A stretch of DNA of 64,000 nucleotides from Moniliella sp. 'wahieum' (lineage: Eukaryota > Basidiomycota > Moniliellomycetes > Moniliellales > Moniliellaceae): positions 1 through 64,000 of the forward strand of contig RSEE01000009.1 in the NCBI GenBank assembly GCA_003971905.1, written 5' to 3'. The position numbers and the translations under genes were made by a program. Numbering within the stretch: position 1 is the first letter of the stretch; each line of letters opens with the position of its first letter. Positions 1 to 11,382 of this stretch are shown here, one piece after another. Below the pieces are notes generated by a model. The model was given only the letters and a program-made list of their open reading frames with translations. It did not search any database and was not told where the DNA came from.

Positions 1-1256
1 ATCGCCACATGCAAACGCTCGCCGTCTTTCTGTGGGGGATGACATCCCCATCAGCCTCATCCTCTTCTTCTTTTGCTGGTTTGCATCTACCCGATGGGCC
101 CTGTTGCGGGCGCACTCTACTGACTCCTGTCCTGCCCTGGTCCGACCCCACAGCTCCATCCCACTCTGTGGCCCTGGTCATCCCCTACCTCATCTGGGTC
201 TTTTTATTGACACGGCGCCTGAGAATGGTGGCCGCCGTGGCTTCGATGCGCCAGTCCCAGTTCTGGAAGTTACTTTGCCGGGTACTACCCCATCAGCTGC
301 ATCAAGGTACTGTCCCCCGTCTTCCGTCTCCTGTCTCCCGTTCCCGTCCCCGTTCCCGTTCGCTTCTGCCCCACACACCCCGCTGCTTCTGTGTGCTAAC
401 CTACCCCCCCGGGAATGACCATGCCTCGTCCCAGACCGTCGACCTTCCGCCAGACAAGCCCTACCTGTTTGGCTACCACCCGCACGGGTGGTGGGCATGG
501 GCGCGCTGGCCAACTTTGCGTCGGATGCTACCGAGTTTGCCACTTCCTCCTCCCTGCATCCAAACCACTCCTCCTCACCTTGGCCAGCAACTTTAAACTT
601 CCCTTTCTCCGTGACGTTCTCCTGTCCCTGGGCATTGGCAGTGTCAGTCGGGCGAGCTGCGAGACGCTCCTGCGCCGAGGCCCGGGCAGCTCCATCACCA
701 TTGTGGTCGGCGGTGCTGCAAGAGTTTAAGGGCGCATCCGGGCACGGCGGACCTGACGCTGCGTCGTCGGTTGGGGTTCATCAAGATTGCCATTCGGAAT
801 GGGGCGGCTTTGGTGCCCGTGTTTGCGTTTGGGGAGAATGACATTTTGCCCGCTGGCCAACGAGAAGGGTACGGCACTGTTGGGTTCCAAAAACGATTCC
901 AAGCCTTGTTTGGGTTTACGCTCCCGCTCTTCCATGGCCGAGGCGTGTTCAACTACCATATTGGTCTCTTGCCCTTCCGTCACCCCATTGTCGCCTGTGT
1001 CGGCCGGCCATCGAGACGGTTCAGAACAAGCAACCCGACGCCGGAAGAAATTGAAGAGGTGCAAGAACGATACATTGCTGAGCTTACCCGGTACGTTGAA
1101 TGCTTCTTTTTGTTTGATTTACGCCCTCGCCATCCGTGGTGGGAACAGGGAGGACCCCACACTCACCTCGCTTTTTGGGTTGCTCGCCACCAGGATTTGG
1201 GATACGTGAAAGACCAGTACGCGGCGAACCGAACCAAGGAACTGACAATCGACTAG
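1..1256 (+). CDS. Diacylglycerol O-acyltransferase type 2 (DGAT2 family), 5' end outside window
   Basis: Would make triacylglycerol from diacylglycerol and acyl-CoA at the ER and lipid droplet. The window opens a few residues after the expected start. Visible family motifs in order are DTAPENGGRR, a GYYPISCIK stretch equivalent to the YFP motif, the catalytic GYHPHG near 470-490, GGAAE, AFGENDI and FHGRGVFNYHIGLLP. Proposed exons are 1-306, 435-1090 and 1194-1256, with donors GTACTG and GTACGT and CAG acceptors; the protein ends RTKELTID. The reading frame changes just after HPHG, after GGAA and in the last exon, each mended by one missing base, which I take as sequence error. Family assignment is firm; an MGAT/wax-type specificity cannot be excluded. 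Confidence 0.9.
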
Positions 1257-2516
1257 ACGTCTTTGTCTTTCCTTTCCTTTCCTTTTATTTCCTTTCATTT
1301 TCTTTCATTTCTTTCCTCTCCTCGCCCTACAAAATAGGTTCCTCTTTCCAACTCGATTGTCATGTTGATAGTTAAGGTCGTCCGTTCTGTTCTTTCTTGG
1401 TATGCCCGACCAGCTACACAAATCCAGCAGGATCATGTGATTTCGGACTTGGTAACCAGTAACGGTAACCTGTAACCTGTAACCCCCGACGCGTCTTCGG
1501 GTGCCCTCTGCTCCCCTCTGTCAGCCTATTTGCGCCCCAGGAGGGTTCAAGCTAGATGCATGAAGGCGAGACAAACGACACCGAACAAAAAAGTGAAGCA
1601 GCATTATGCAGAACAGAGCAAGACAACTCAACCCCAACCTAAACCTCAACCGTCCGGCACGGCACGGTGCAGGTGTCAAACGGAAAGCATGGTAAGAACC
1701 CAGTGTGGCGAGGGAGACCCATAGATCAGAACGAGGGGGTGGGATGACACGATAGAGGCCGGTAGTGCATACCGTGCATTCCGCGCACATCCTCTCCACG
1801 CCAGGAAAGAAGCGTTCGGTCCTAGCTACCCGCCCATGGCCACCGCCGACACCGCGCGCAACGAAGCGCCTGTGCGCATTACCACCATGTTAGCTGGCTA
1901 AAGCTCGTTCCGACAGCCAGGCAGGGCAGATTGGGTTGTATAATGGCCAGCACTCGGTGGAACTGGTGCTACTAGCCTCGGGGCCGTGCACTCCCTCTCG
2001 ATGGCTCTACTCTCAGCGCCTACCGTGGCAGCAATCAAGCAAGCAGCACGAGCCGCGCGGAGCGTGCCTGCGGGTATACATAGATCTCGCACACAGACAA
2101 GGCGGTGGGCGAGAAATGGCAGCTACAAGATGCGGGGGCGGGTACAGCCGTTGCCCCTGGCCGGTCGGCGGGACCGCATAATCGGCACGTGGTTTCCCTG
2201 TCCCTGTGCAGGTAAGTCAATGTCGTGGGCCGAGCAAGAAGACGACCAAGGAAAAGGACAGTTCACGCAGTGCATTAGCACGTATGTCGTTCGCCCGTCC
2301 GCCCCTGGACCACGTCCGACAAGGCCGTCACGACGGAAACCGCGAGGACTACCATGCCAAACACGGCCGTGGCCACGGCGACGAGTTTGGTGTGGGTCCA
2401 GGTTTTGCGTGGGTGGGCGACCGCGGCGCTGACTACGGTCACCCCGCTCGATCCGATCCCTCGGCGGACGCCGACGGTCGTCGGTCCTGTACCGCAAGGG
2501 TACCGGCAGGGGTAAG
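1257..2516. other. Intergenic, convergent 3' ends
   Basis: No gene seen. It lies between the 3' ends of the acyltransferase and the amino-acid transporter. It contains a pyrimidine-rich tract just after 1256 and the GTAAC array at 1453-1484. Confidence 0.6.
1453..1484. repeat. TAAC array, about 7-bp period
   Basis: TAAC recurs at 1453, 1460, 1466, 1473 and 1480, so spacing is 7, 6, 7, 7. It is the only island of this kind built on TAA instead of TGA. Confidence 0.7.
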
Positions 2517-4358
2517 CTAGTTCGCCGTCCGGATCGGGCAGGTGGTACGCGCGCCTGGTTTGAATGGCAACTCGATCAGGTTGGGGTCCACGTCGGACAG
2601 GGCAGAGTCTAGGGGTCCGGAACGGGGGGCGGGACCTTGGCTGCGTTCCAGGTCTTGCAGGAGCCGTGACGAGCTGGGCCTTGACTCGCTCGGCTCTTCG
2701 CTGGGCATAGGGTGGTACCCCCCCCTGGATCCGGCGGGAGGGTAGAGAGGTTGGTTGTCGTCTGCCTCGCCCTCTGGATCGAAATCGGGATGGTCATGGC
2801 CGTGGACGTGGGGTGCGGTGGAGGTCGCGATGGGCGGGTGCGAGAGGACGTATCCCGACTGAGTTTGAGGAAACATGCTGAGGGAAAATGTAGGCCAACG
2901 CGGTGGCCGATAAGCCGCCCGTCAGTTCCAGCACGATGCCCAGGTCGCACGTGAGGAGGGAGATGATGAGGCTGGTGATGACGAGGGCCGAGGTGAGGAT
3001 AAAATGGCGCTTGCGATTGTACGTTTCTTCGCCGCCCTGTTCAGCCGACGCAGCCAAGGCCGCCGTCTCGTCGGGCCAAAAGTACGTCTCGAGGACTTCC
3101 CGACACACAAAGCATTCCAGCGGAAAGGTAGTGAACATGTTGACGCCAAACAGGAAGCGAGCCACGTGACCAAGTGATCGTGGGCGGGGAAATTGTTGAG
3201 AATGTTGGCCAAGGTCTTTTCCTCAAACGACCAGTATCCCGCCACGGACATGGTCGTGGCGGCCACGCCGGCAATCAAGGTGGAATAATGGGTTACCTTG
3301 CCAAACTTGTCCATGGACGGTTCCTTCAAGCTGCCATAGATGAGCAGTGAGTTGTGGTGACAGACAAACGCAAAACTAATCACAGCGATCGAGCGAATGA
3401 GTTTAGTGGGATACACCACTGTGAACCGTAACGAAGGGTCTCCCTTTGTTCCGACGGCATCATTGGGCCCCGGATCACGACCGACGTAATGATCACCACC
3501 ATGGACACCAGCGCAATCGCCGACGCCTTGGAGAGGGACTCAATGTTGCGATAGAGTGAAAGCGGGAAGGAGATGACCAAGGTGCAAAAGGAGATGACAA
3601 AGCTCCGGTTCGCCCACCACGCTCCCTCGGCCGCCGAGCGCGACACGGCGCCCAAGACGGCTGGGATGGTATCGCCAATGACGACGCAAAACGCACACAT
3701 GCCCCCAAACGCAAATGCAAACTGAAACAGCGACACGGCCGCCGAGCCGCGGGAACCAAAGCAATGCTGCATAATCTCAATGTACGTCCGTCGGCCCGAC
3801 AACTTGGCATTGAGCACGATCAACCGGATCGTCCAGTCAGTCAGGAAACTGAGCCCGACCAGCAGCAGCAGCACCACCCGGCCACAAAGCCCGACTCACG
3901 CATGCTGTACGGCAACCCGACAATCCCAGCACCCAGAATGGAGTTGGCCATATTGACCGTGCCATCGAATGTGCCCGCGCCACGACGCAGCCAGTCGGGA
4001 ACCGGCATCTGTTCTTGTACGCGGGCCAGACCCTCATTGAGGAGGAGGGGGATGTCGATGGCCGAGGCGGTGCTGTGGCGTGCGGGGGACGGACCGCTGT
4101 GACCTGGCCCACGGGCGTACTCTGCCGATGCCCGTGCGAGGTCTTGCTCCTCCTGCTCCTCCTGCTCCACTTCCTCTTCCTCCTCCCCATCCCCATCCCC
4201 CTCTGCGCCGTTGGCGCCGTCGGCGCCATGGGCATGGTCCTGGCGGGGCCAGGCGGCCGGGTCGGCGTCAAGGTCGGCATCTCTCGGCGCCACGTGTCGG
4301 GGTCGTCGGGGAGACGGAAGAGCAGGGTGGATGTGGCGGTGGGCGGCGCGGCCGACAT
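2517..4358 (-). CDS. Vacuolar amino-acid transporter, AAAP/SLC38 family (Avt-like)
   Basis: Predicted multi-pass amino-acid permease, probably of the vacuolar membrane. The N-terminal part is acidic (a run of about ten Glu) and disordered. The first transmembrane signature is NMANSILGAGIVGLPYSMRE, then segments such as FVAGVVLLLLVGLSFLTDW, FVISFCTLVISFPLSLYRNI and SIAVISFAFVCHHNSLLIYG, and late in the protein SLLTCDLGIVLELTGGLSATA, all typical of Avt2/Avt7 and SLC38 proteins. The C-terminus is Pro/Ser-rich and His-containing (about 4 HxH-like positions). The start chosen is the ATG at 4358, which gives MSAAPPTATS. The protein is spread over several frames with no convincing introns at the breaks, so several single-base errors are likely. 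Substrate is unknown. Confidence 0.88.
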
Positions 4359-5356
4359 GCTGTCGGTGCTGGTCTGGAGGCGGAAGCGGTGCGCCGAGCC
4401 GGCGCCGCGCCCCCGTGGCCGAGCAGACGACGCAGCACACAAGGCAGTCGCTCCACCCCGCTGAGCTAAGCATTCGGCATGGCGGACTCCGGCGGAGTAC
4501 TTCGGACGTGCAGGACAGAATTCGAGAAGGACGGATGGCTCTCAGGCTGAGACCTCGTTGGCGATACACCGAACAAGCTGCGAGCAGCCCAGCGGTCACC
4601 GCCATCATGCACATGCATCACACATCACACCTCGCGCTGTTCTATCCAACTCTCTCCTATGTTCTTATCCGAACAGGCACCTCTCTTGGAATAGATCCAT
4701 CACCTTCTCTCTCTCTCTTCTCTCTGTAGACCTTGCCCGCTTTACGCCAGCCTATCGCCTTCGTACGCCGATGTGGGTCGGTCTCAGCGCAGGCACCCAC
4801 GCCACACCTTTGAATTTTGAACGGTCGGAGAGAGCAGGCCAAGGGCGCCAAGGGGGATGGGAACGGGCAGAACAAAACGAGGGGAAGACACGCTTCCTTC
4901 GGGGAGCCACCGCGGGGCTCGTGTGTTTTGGCCGACGTCCCTTAAGTGCCTCCTGCGGCCTAGGAATTCCTTTGTTTTCTCGCTTTTGTTTTCCTTGTTC
5001 CGCAGCCTATAGCCCCTGGCCGGCTGGCTGCTTGATGTTCCTCTGTACATGTGTTGCTGGCTGGCTTAGTCCACCGTCCCTGGTGCGATTGCATCGCCTT
5101 CGAGGTACCATCGGCGCCATCAGCACTCTATTAGATCTCAGATCTCATCCCTTTCTGCTCACATGAACGTTGAACGCTACCCTATCTGTGCAAAATAAAA
5201 GCAGTCCCTGGGCATTGCGCGCTCGCTCCCTTGTTGTCTCTCAGAGTTCGGCCCAGGCTGGCCATCAAAAGGGCTGTACCTCTTTTCCTCGTACATGACA
5301 CCCAGTCAATGTGTTGGGGATGCTGACACGGACGCGTTTAGATTGTCGATTGGCAG

Positions 5357-5378
5357 TGACATGTGACATGATGACATG
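5357..5378 (+). repeat. TGA-CATG heptads
   Basis: Three TGACATG units, the first two contiguous and the third after one extra base. Confidence 0.8.
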
Positions 5379-6820
5379 GTGACACCAGACGCAGCACAGA
5401 TCCGCACACCAAGGCCGACCAGGACGACGTCTGTCTACTCTACGGCTGACGTATATATTTGCCTACTGATTAAGGTTGCCCACCGGCCACCCCTGGTCCG
5501 GCGCGGCTCTGCTCTCCCTCTGCCGCACTTATAGTGATCGATATAGCTTTTTGATCCCAAGTATGTGGGGTGCCGAGCAAGCCAGAGAGGGACCTGATCA
5601 CCAGGTCTCAGACCCCTCAGGTTCCAAGCTTCGCTAATCGCTAACACTCTGCACGGTCGAAACGTACCCTTTTTGTTCTCAGATAGAGGGAGCTTGAAGC
5701 TTAAAGCCTCACATACACCAAAACATCTCCCTTTGGCGCTTGGCCACACTCTTCATGAAATTTGTGACACTGTCGGATAAGTCACTTGTATGAACCGGTC
5801 TTTCTCGAAAGGTGGAGACTCCCCTGTCTCATGGCCTGCTGGTCAAAAGCTTACATCTCAACCTTCCAGGAGAGGGTGGCGGAGAGGCGGATTCACGGAG
5901 ACCGGGGTTCCAAGAAAAATGTATCACAGCCAAGGAACCCCCCGTCGTATTAACATGTGTGGGTTTTGGAGAGTTGGAGCGAGATGCTCAATTGAGGCGG
6001 CCTTGCCAACATTTTGATATGATCCGCGGCTCTCCACCGAGACAGTCCCCTCGGCCACGCCACGTGCCAAGTGGAAGGGCGTTGCGATTTCAAGCTTTAT
6101 GGCTTCCAGCTTCTTAGTATGCTCGTACTCAGTCTGACTGTGTATCTCCTCTCGTTGACATCGACGCTCCTGCGTCCGCCCCATCTTTCTTTGGTCACAG
6201 GGTACATGATCGGGCTGATGATTCCATTCTTTCGTATTCCCACGGCCGCTTCGGCAGTAAGCGCCAGCTTGGCACCAGCTTGGCACCGTCGGCTGGATGA
6301 CGGATGACGCGATGACGGTATGACCGTAGAAGGGCGGTGGCGGCGATGCGGTCGTCGTCTGGGGGGGGTGCTGACAGGACTGCCGTGAGAAGAATTCAAT
6401 GGCCAATGGGAGCAACACACGCTCCAACACCAAACAGAACGCGGATGGCCACAAAGAACATCCAGAAGAGGGCAAAAGGGCCACCGCTGGGGCCAATTTA
6501 AGCGTGGCACCACACAGTTGCGACACTGGCGCTGAGCGACACCGCCCAGTGTGGACCAAGGTGCGGGGGGGGAAAGCGCATGGGCAGTGTGCCCCAGCAT
6601 GGCTGGGGTGGGCGGCGCGGCGGTGGGAACAGGTGGGGGGGCAGGATAGCCGAGTATGGGTGGCCTGGATAGTCAGCGCCGCACTGGGCCAGAGACCCCA
6701 TCTCCCATCTCCCATCGCAGCAGGGCGCAGCAGGGCGGTGTGCTGGGTGTCGCCACTGACGTCACCACCCCGCACCAGCGCGAGCGCACAGACCCCCTGC
6801 GCCGCTCCCTCCATATCTCA

Positions 6821-6857
6821 GATCTCATCGATCTCGTCAGCCATCGATCATCGATCA
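6821..6857 (-). repeat. GATC and TCGA heptads
   Basis: On the plus strand the complement form is seen: GATCTCA at 6821, then two contiguous TCGATCA units at 6844-6857. The tetramers GATC and TCGA are both palindromic. Confidence 0.75.
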
Positions 6858-6941
6858 TCCAACGCGACTGGCGCAGATTCGCTTGATTGGCTTGAGTACT
6901 GCGTCTCACAGCAGCCATCCAGCTAGCTGCCCACCAGCAGA

Positions 6942-6947
6942 TATAAA
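6942..6947 (+). promoter_or_regulatory. TATA-like box
   Basis: TATAAA lies about 70 bases before the ATG at 7017 in an otherwise GC-rich stretch. Confidence 0.35.
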
Positions 6948-7016
6948 CCCGCCCCACCTGCCATCCCGCCTGCTGTCGTCCACGCCCTTCCCGCCTCTTT
7001 TGCCTCTCATCCCACC

Positions 7017-7201
7017 ATGCTGCCCACCACCCTCGTCCGCAACCTCGGCTCGCGCGCTGCGCTGCGCCTCCCTCACGCGCCCCCTCGCCAAGCAAGACGG
7101 TGCGCTCGCCGACGGGGGGCGCGACGCCGAAGAACGTGACGCCGACGATCCTGCGTCCGGGCCGTCGCTTGTCGGGCCGCTCGCCGTTGCGTGCGCCGTG
7201 A
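7017..7201 (+). CDS. Possible small mitochondrial protein, about 61 residues
   Basis: The ATG at 7017 has a CCACC context and follows a TATA-like box. The predicted N-terminus, MLPTTLVRNLGSRAALRLP, is Arg-rich without acids and looks like a mitochondrial presequence. The frame must shift by one missing base near 7095 to continue into a Pro/Arg-rich tail containing TPTILRPGRRLSGRSP and stop at 7201. I do not recognise the family. It may be a genuine small mitochondrial protein or a chance open frame. Confidence 0.3.
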
Positions 7202-7922
7202 GCATTGTGGCACGACGCAAGATGGCCTTGTCCCCATCCGCCCTCGCTTCAATCTGCGCCTTTGGCATTTGCTGCCCCGTGCCAACCAAATCGTAGTGCT
7301 CCCTCTGGGGCGGTGTATATTCTGCGCCGTCCAAAACCATTCAAAATGACTTTGGCGGGTCCAGGTTACTGATACGTGTTTTGGATATTATTAGTGAACA
7401 CAGACCCCCCAAGACACTTTTTCTTCTGCCGCCCATCTTACATCGCATTTCGCTCTCATCAAACTGACAGGGAAGCCAAGTGCCAAGCTCTCCAACTAGC
7501 GAGTGCGGCACCACGCATGCGTTGTCGCTTCCCCCTGCCCCATCCCATGCATTGGCTGGTACACCAGTCGGCCGACTCTCTCAACTCACATCTGTTCATA
7601 TAACATACCGCATTCCTCTTTCACACGTCTCGTTTGCTGAGATATAGCTTGCCGGGTCAGATCCGTCAGAAAAGGTTAATACGTAGGGCCAACGCTCTGG
7701 CCTACCTAGTGCAGGATACGACAAGGTCCAGGGCGAGTTCCTCGTGCTGGTCGGACGCCCATCTGGCCTGCGCAAAGGAAACTCTGAATCGCCCGTGAGA
7801 GGGTGCTGAAAGTTGAAGATAATGGCAAGTACTGAGTCTCAGTCTCAGGACTTAGTACTTCAGCTCATTCGTATTCGTTCGATGGCAGCCATGACACATA
7901 AACATGTTATTGCATGTCATCA

Positions 7923-7964
7923 TGACATGACATGCTGCATGACATGCATGACATGCATGACATG
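7923..7964 (+). repeat. TGACATG repeats with 9-bp spacing
   Basis: Copies begin at 7923, 7928 (overlapping), 7940, 7949 and 7958. The last three are separated by CA, giving a 9-bp rather than 7-bp period. Confidence 0.8.
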
Positions 7965-8301
7965 AACTTCTGCACATCCACTTGATCATGGAGCTGCCTC
8001 CGTTCGCTTCTGACCATGCATCAAGAGGAACATTGGCTGCGATGGATAGAGGAGTACACCCAAACAGCAATAACCGAAAGTGAAAACAGCAAACGAAAAC
8101 AAACATGTCGGCCGCACCGTGACGTGTGACGAAGGTGCACCGTTGAGTCCTTCTGTTCGCCCAATTCAAACATAGGACATGGAGGGAACCCCCCAACGCT
8201 CGCGCCGAAGGCGGAACGCCGGGACCGAAGAGGCCATGCACGATCCTTCGTAGGCGTATTCCATATTCACCCAGGCACGTGTTGGCCTGGCGGTTCCATC
8301 C

Positions 8302-8417
8302 TGAGCAATGATTAATGATTGCCATTGTCGTGGGTTAGTCTTCAGTAGGTTGCATGGTGGCCCTAACTCTCGTAGTAGTGTTCTATCTCTGTGCTCATTA
8401 ATCATAATCATTGCTCA
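8302..8417. repeat. Facing heptad islands forming an inverted pair
   Basis: The plus-strand island 8302-8322 has three contiguous heptads with tetramers GCAA, TTAA and TTGC. About 70 bases later, 8395-8417 reads as the complement form with TTAA and TTGC. The two arms could pair. Confidence 0.75.
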
Positions 8418-8841
8418 TACCCCCTGCGCCCCTGTTGGCCTGTGCGTGTTCTGGCCATGCATTTATGATCGGCACGCGCTGGCCCTGCCAAGGGCTCGAA
8501 GCAAGGCCAGTCGGGCAGGCCAGGTCGTCACGGCGTCACAGCAGGTAGACACTAGGGGGAACCCAGAAACAAACAAGAAGAGAAAACAAGTAACGTGCGA
8601 GGCTAATGGCTTATGGATCAACAGGGATGATGGATGATCGATGAAGAGGCTTCCGATCCCCGACCCCGTGTCGGGATCAGCGTAAAACGGCCAACAAAGG
8701 GTTGAAGATTGGAGATTGAAGAGGGGCACGGAGAGTGTTGTCCGGGAAAAGGGGGGCGGCGGCATGTTGCCCGATGCGGATGGTTGCAGGTGACGGCACA
8801 ATGGCGCATGCACAAGAGAGAGAGAGACGGGCTAGGAAGAA

Positions 8842-8938
8842 AGTGTGCGGCGTGTAGCGTGTGGTGTGCGATGTGCGGCGATGTGCTGTGTGCGGTGTGC
8901 GGTGTGCGGTGTGCGGTGCGGTGTGCGGTGTGCCGCGT
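8842..8938 (+). repeat. GTGTGCG minisatellite
   Basis: A run of 7-bp GTGTGCG-like units, most regular at 8888-8935, with one unit shortened to GTGCG. Its complement reads as HRTP-type repeats in open frames and explains those. Confidence 0.85.
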
Positions 8939-9083
8939 ACAATGCGGCTGACAGGTACGACAAGGAATGGATACAGTACAGGTGGCATCCTGCTAGGCGC
9001 CGGTAATGCGATGGTGCGAGGGGGACCGATGACATGGGAGGTACCGAGGCAAGCAGTCCATGCAAGAGTCCCAAGACGGGCAC

Positions 9084-10232
9084 TTACCAAAGTTTGAGTG
9101 CCGAAAGCGAGCGGGAGCCCAAGCGGGACGAGAGTTTGGTGGGCAACGAAGGCTTGGCCGGCTTGGGCGAGGGCAAATCTGCGGGCATGGCAGGTGGGAG
9201 GGGAACGGACAGATCCGGATCTGGGCCTGCCGGGACTAAGTGGAAGAGGTGGTCAATGGAGGTGGAGACAAGACTGACAAAGGCACGTCGGCCGGTCCTC
9301 CTCCTCCAAGGAGCAAGATGGGACCGATGGCTCGGCCTCCAACGGGGGCAGAAGGTCCCTGCTAGGCCTGCTGGTGGGGCGGCTGCGCGGTCGCAAAATT
9401 CAGCTCCTTCCAGCCAATCCATAATGTTTTCGTGTTTCAGGTGGGGCCGATGACGAATGCGATTGTGCTTGGGCCCACGACGGATCAAGTTGGACTGAGC
9501 TTCTTCTGCCGCGGTCACGCCCGATTCCGGGCCAGGCCGTGCCCTCCCTCGGCAGAGAGGGACATGGAGAATCCCAGACGCCATGGCGAGCTGGTGCCGG
9601 AGATGGCAGAGGAAGCGCGGCGCGCCAAGAGGACTCGGTGCCAGTGTCGGTGGATCGGCCAGCGGTTTCGCCGGAAAGGCGCGGGTCAATCTCGGAGGAC
9701 GGATCTCGTGCGCGGGAGGGTGGTTGGCTCGCGGCACGGAGTGGGGGCAAGTGGAGCGGCAGATGGAAGCGACTATGGCTGCGATTCCATTCGAGACTGC
9801 GGCCTGTTCGGCTTGGGGACGGGCTGGGGGTGGGATGCAATGACAGAGCGTGGGCAGAAGGCGGGGCGAGGGGAAGGAACGGGGGCGGTGGAGAGGGCAA
9901 GAGGGGATCGCTGGGTGAAGGGGGGAGCGGCGACGGGAAGGGCGAAGGAAGAATGCTGGCCGGCTGCAGCGTCTGCTTGGCTTGGGGTCGATGGGGCTCG
10001 GGGTCGCTGTCGCGTTGGGCGGCGTGGGGTGGGAGTGAGGAGGCTTTGGCGTCGGCGTTCGCTGGGGGCGCGAGGGCGGCGGCAGAGGCGGAGGCGGAGG
10101 CGGCGGCTCGGGGTGGCTCCGGGAGAAACGCAGGCGGCGAGGCGGCGGCGGTAGAGCATGGGGAGTGGTGGTGGCGAGGGGGCAGAAACGAAGCAAGGAG
10201 CGAGGGCCAGCGAGGGCGGCGGGCGGGGGCAC
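9084..10232 (-). CDS. Uncertain Pro/Ser-rich gene
   Basis: A long minus-strand open frame (382 codons from an ATG at 10232) ends at a good donor, GTAAGT, at about 9087, after LSALKL, which supports splicing to an exon further left that I cannot place. The first two thirds are low-complexity Pro/Arg/Ser; in a neighbouring frame the same stretch reads more like a normal disordered protein (SSEIDPRLSGETAGRSTDTG), so a frameshift is likely. A less biased part contains KHENIMDWLEGAEFCD and VSTSIDHLFHLVPAGP. No domain recognised. GC richness alone can open long frames, so the call is weak. Confidence 0.35.
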   Translation of the reverse strand: MPPPAALAGPRSLLRFCPLATTTPHALPPPPRRLRFSRSHPEPPPPPPPLPPPSRPQRTPTPKPPHSHPTPPNATATPSPIDPKPSRRCSRPAFFLRPSRRRSPLHPAIPSCPLHRPRSFPSPRLLPTLCHCIPPPARPQAEQAAVSNGIAAIVASICRSTCPHSVPRANHPPAHEIRPPRLTRAFPAKPLADPPTLAPSPLGAPRFLCHLRHQLAMASGILHVPLCRGRARPGPESGVTAAEEAQSNLIRRGPKHNRIRHRPHLKHENIMDWLEGAEFCDRAAAPPAGLAGTFCPRWRPSHRSHLAPWRRRTGRRAFVSLVSTSIDHLFHLVPAGPDPDLSVPLPPAMPADLPSPKPAKPSLPTKLSSRLGSRSLSALKLW

Positions 10233-11199
10233 AGCACGGCAGATGGAGATGGAGGCGACGGTCTGCTCGCGATGAGCGCTGCAGCCGGCCAGCGTGTAAA
10301 TAGCAAGCGGCCAGCGGTGCTAAAACAGCTCCACTGCATTTCGTTTCATTTTGCGATGGGCCTACTATGTGCACCGATGCGCAGCGCCAGTGCGGAGCAC
10401 AGACCAATTCGCTCTTCCTCCGCATTTTCGTCAAAAACGTCATGCATCATGGCGAAACAAACTGCCATCCCGTCGCCCCTCCTCGCCTCGCTGAGCCTCA
10501 GCGCTCAGGCTGAGCGCTGGGGCTAAGCGCTGGGGCTGAACGAGCGCTGCGCCTCGACTGAGCATGCTGGGGAAAGCGAACCAACTCAATGCATCGTTCA
10601 AATATCCCTCTCCCACCCCACGCCCCCTTGGAGCCTGCCTGCACCTGGCCGAGCTGAGCTCAGCGAGCGCTGAGGCTCCTGTATTAATTGTCACAACTTC
10701 GTTCAGGAGCCTGTCCACCCAGCTATTCCGGCAACAGTCCCACCACGCCCTTTTTTCTTTGGTAATCAAAGCCAGGCTACGCCATACACAGCTCGGGTCG
10801 ATGGCCATTGGACGATGGGCGATGGGAGAAAACGCCAAACGTGCAACCTGGGGGCTCAGAAGCCGGCGATCGACACTGGCAACTCCCAGCGGCAGCCGAT
10901 CGGTGGCTCTGGCAGCAAGCGCGGGGAGGGCGGAAGAGCGGAGGAGCGGAAGAGCAAGCGGCTCTCGGCATCCTTGCAGCAGTCATTATATGTCGCAGAC
11001 GCGATCCATCCGCCGCACGGGGGCAGTCGCTCTCAAAATCAGCTCACTCCCCAATGACCCCCCGCGCCCAGGGGCCCACACCACAGACCGGCACAGTAGC
11101 AGGCTGATTAGTATTACCGCTCTCTCTTTCTGGCGATCTCCTCTCCCTCCACGCCCTCCCCTCCGCACCCCACCCCACCACCTCCCCCTCCTGCCCCCC
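10233..11199. other. Intergenic, upstream of cox9
   Basis: No supported gene. It contains a GCGC-type array at 10511-10546 (TGAGCGC, then TAAGCGC 13 bases later) and a related GAGCTC/AGCGCT cluster at 10650-10676. Confidence 0.5.
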
Positions 11200-11382
11200 A
11201 TGGCCGCCCAGACAATCGCGCCCATCACGGGCATGCTGCGCAAGAGCTTCACCCGCGACCTCACCCTCGCCTTGGGCCTCGCCTTTACTGGCGGCTCCTA
11301 CTTCTGGTACGGCATCCACAAGCCCTATATCAAGAAGCGCGACGCTTTCTACGCCAAGCTCCAGGCCGAGGGCCAAGAGTAG
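11200..11382 (+). CDS. COX9: Cytochrome c oxidase subunit VIIa, yeast Cox9 type
   Basis: Small inner-membrane subunit of respiratory complex IV. The 60-residue protein starts MAAQTIAPITGMLRK, matching the conserved APITGMLR start of fungal Cox9. A single membrane segment follows (about residues 22-40, LALGLAFTGGSYFWYGIH), then a basic KPYIKKRDAFYAKL tail on the other face. Length agrees with the family (about 55-60). It is a single intact exon; the ATG at 11200 is the first in frame near a pyrimidine-rich leader. Certain at family level. Confidence 0.95.
   Translation: MAAQTIAPITGMLRKSFTRDLTLALGLAFTGGSYFWYGIHKPYIKKRDAFYAKLQAEGQE

Larger units (their letters stand above)
4359..7016. other. 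Long intergenic region with heptad islands
   Basis: No supported gene. A 296-codon minus-strand open frame at 5924-6814 lacks any recognisable domain and is not called. Heptad islands lie at 5134-5147, 5357-5378 and 6821-6857. A TATA-like element sits at 6942-6947. Confidence 0.5.
7202..9083. other. Intergenic, repeat-rich
   Basis: No supported gene. It holds TGACATG-type repeats (7923-7964), TGACGTG followed by TGACGAA (8120-8133), a facing pair of heptad islands (8302-8417), TGATCGA (8635-8644) and a 7-bp GTGTGCG minisatellite (8842-8938). Confidence 0.6.

Noticed and set aside
5924-6814. A 296-codon minus-strand open frame
   Set aside because: No domain or conserved-looking segment, odd Cys/His/Pro composition, and no start context; GC-rich DNA produces such frames.
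8832-9083. His/Arg/Thr/Pro repeat protein
   Set aside because: It is the antisense reading of the 7-bp GTGTGCG minisatellite.
9432-10303. Long plus-strand frames opposite the Pro-rich gene
   Set aside because: Gly/Arg/Ala-rich shadows of the GC-rich minus-strand sequence, without any domain.
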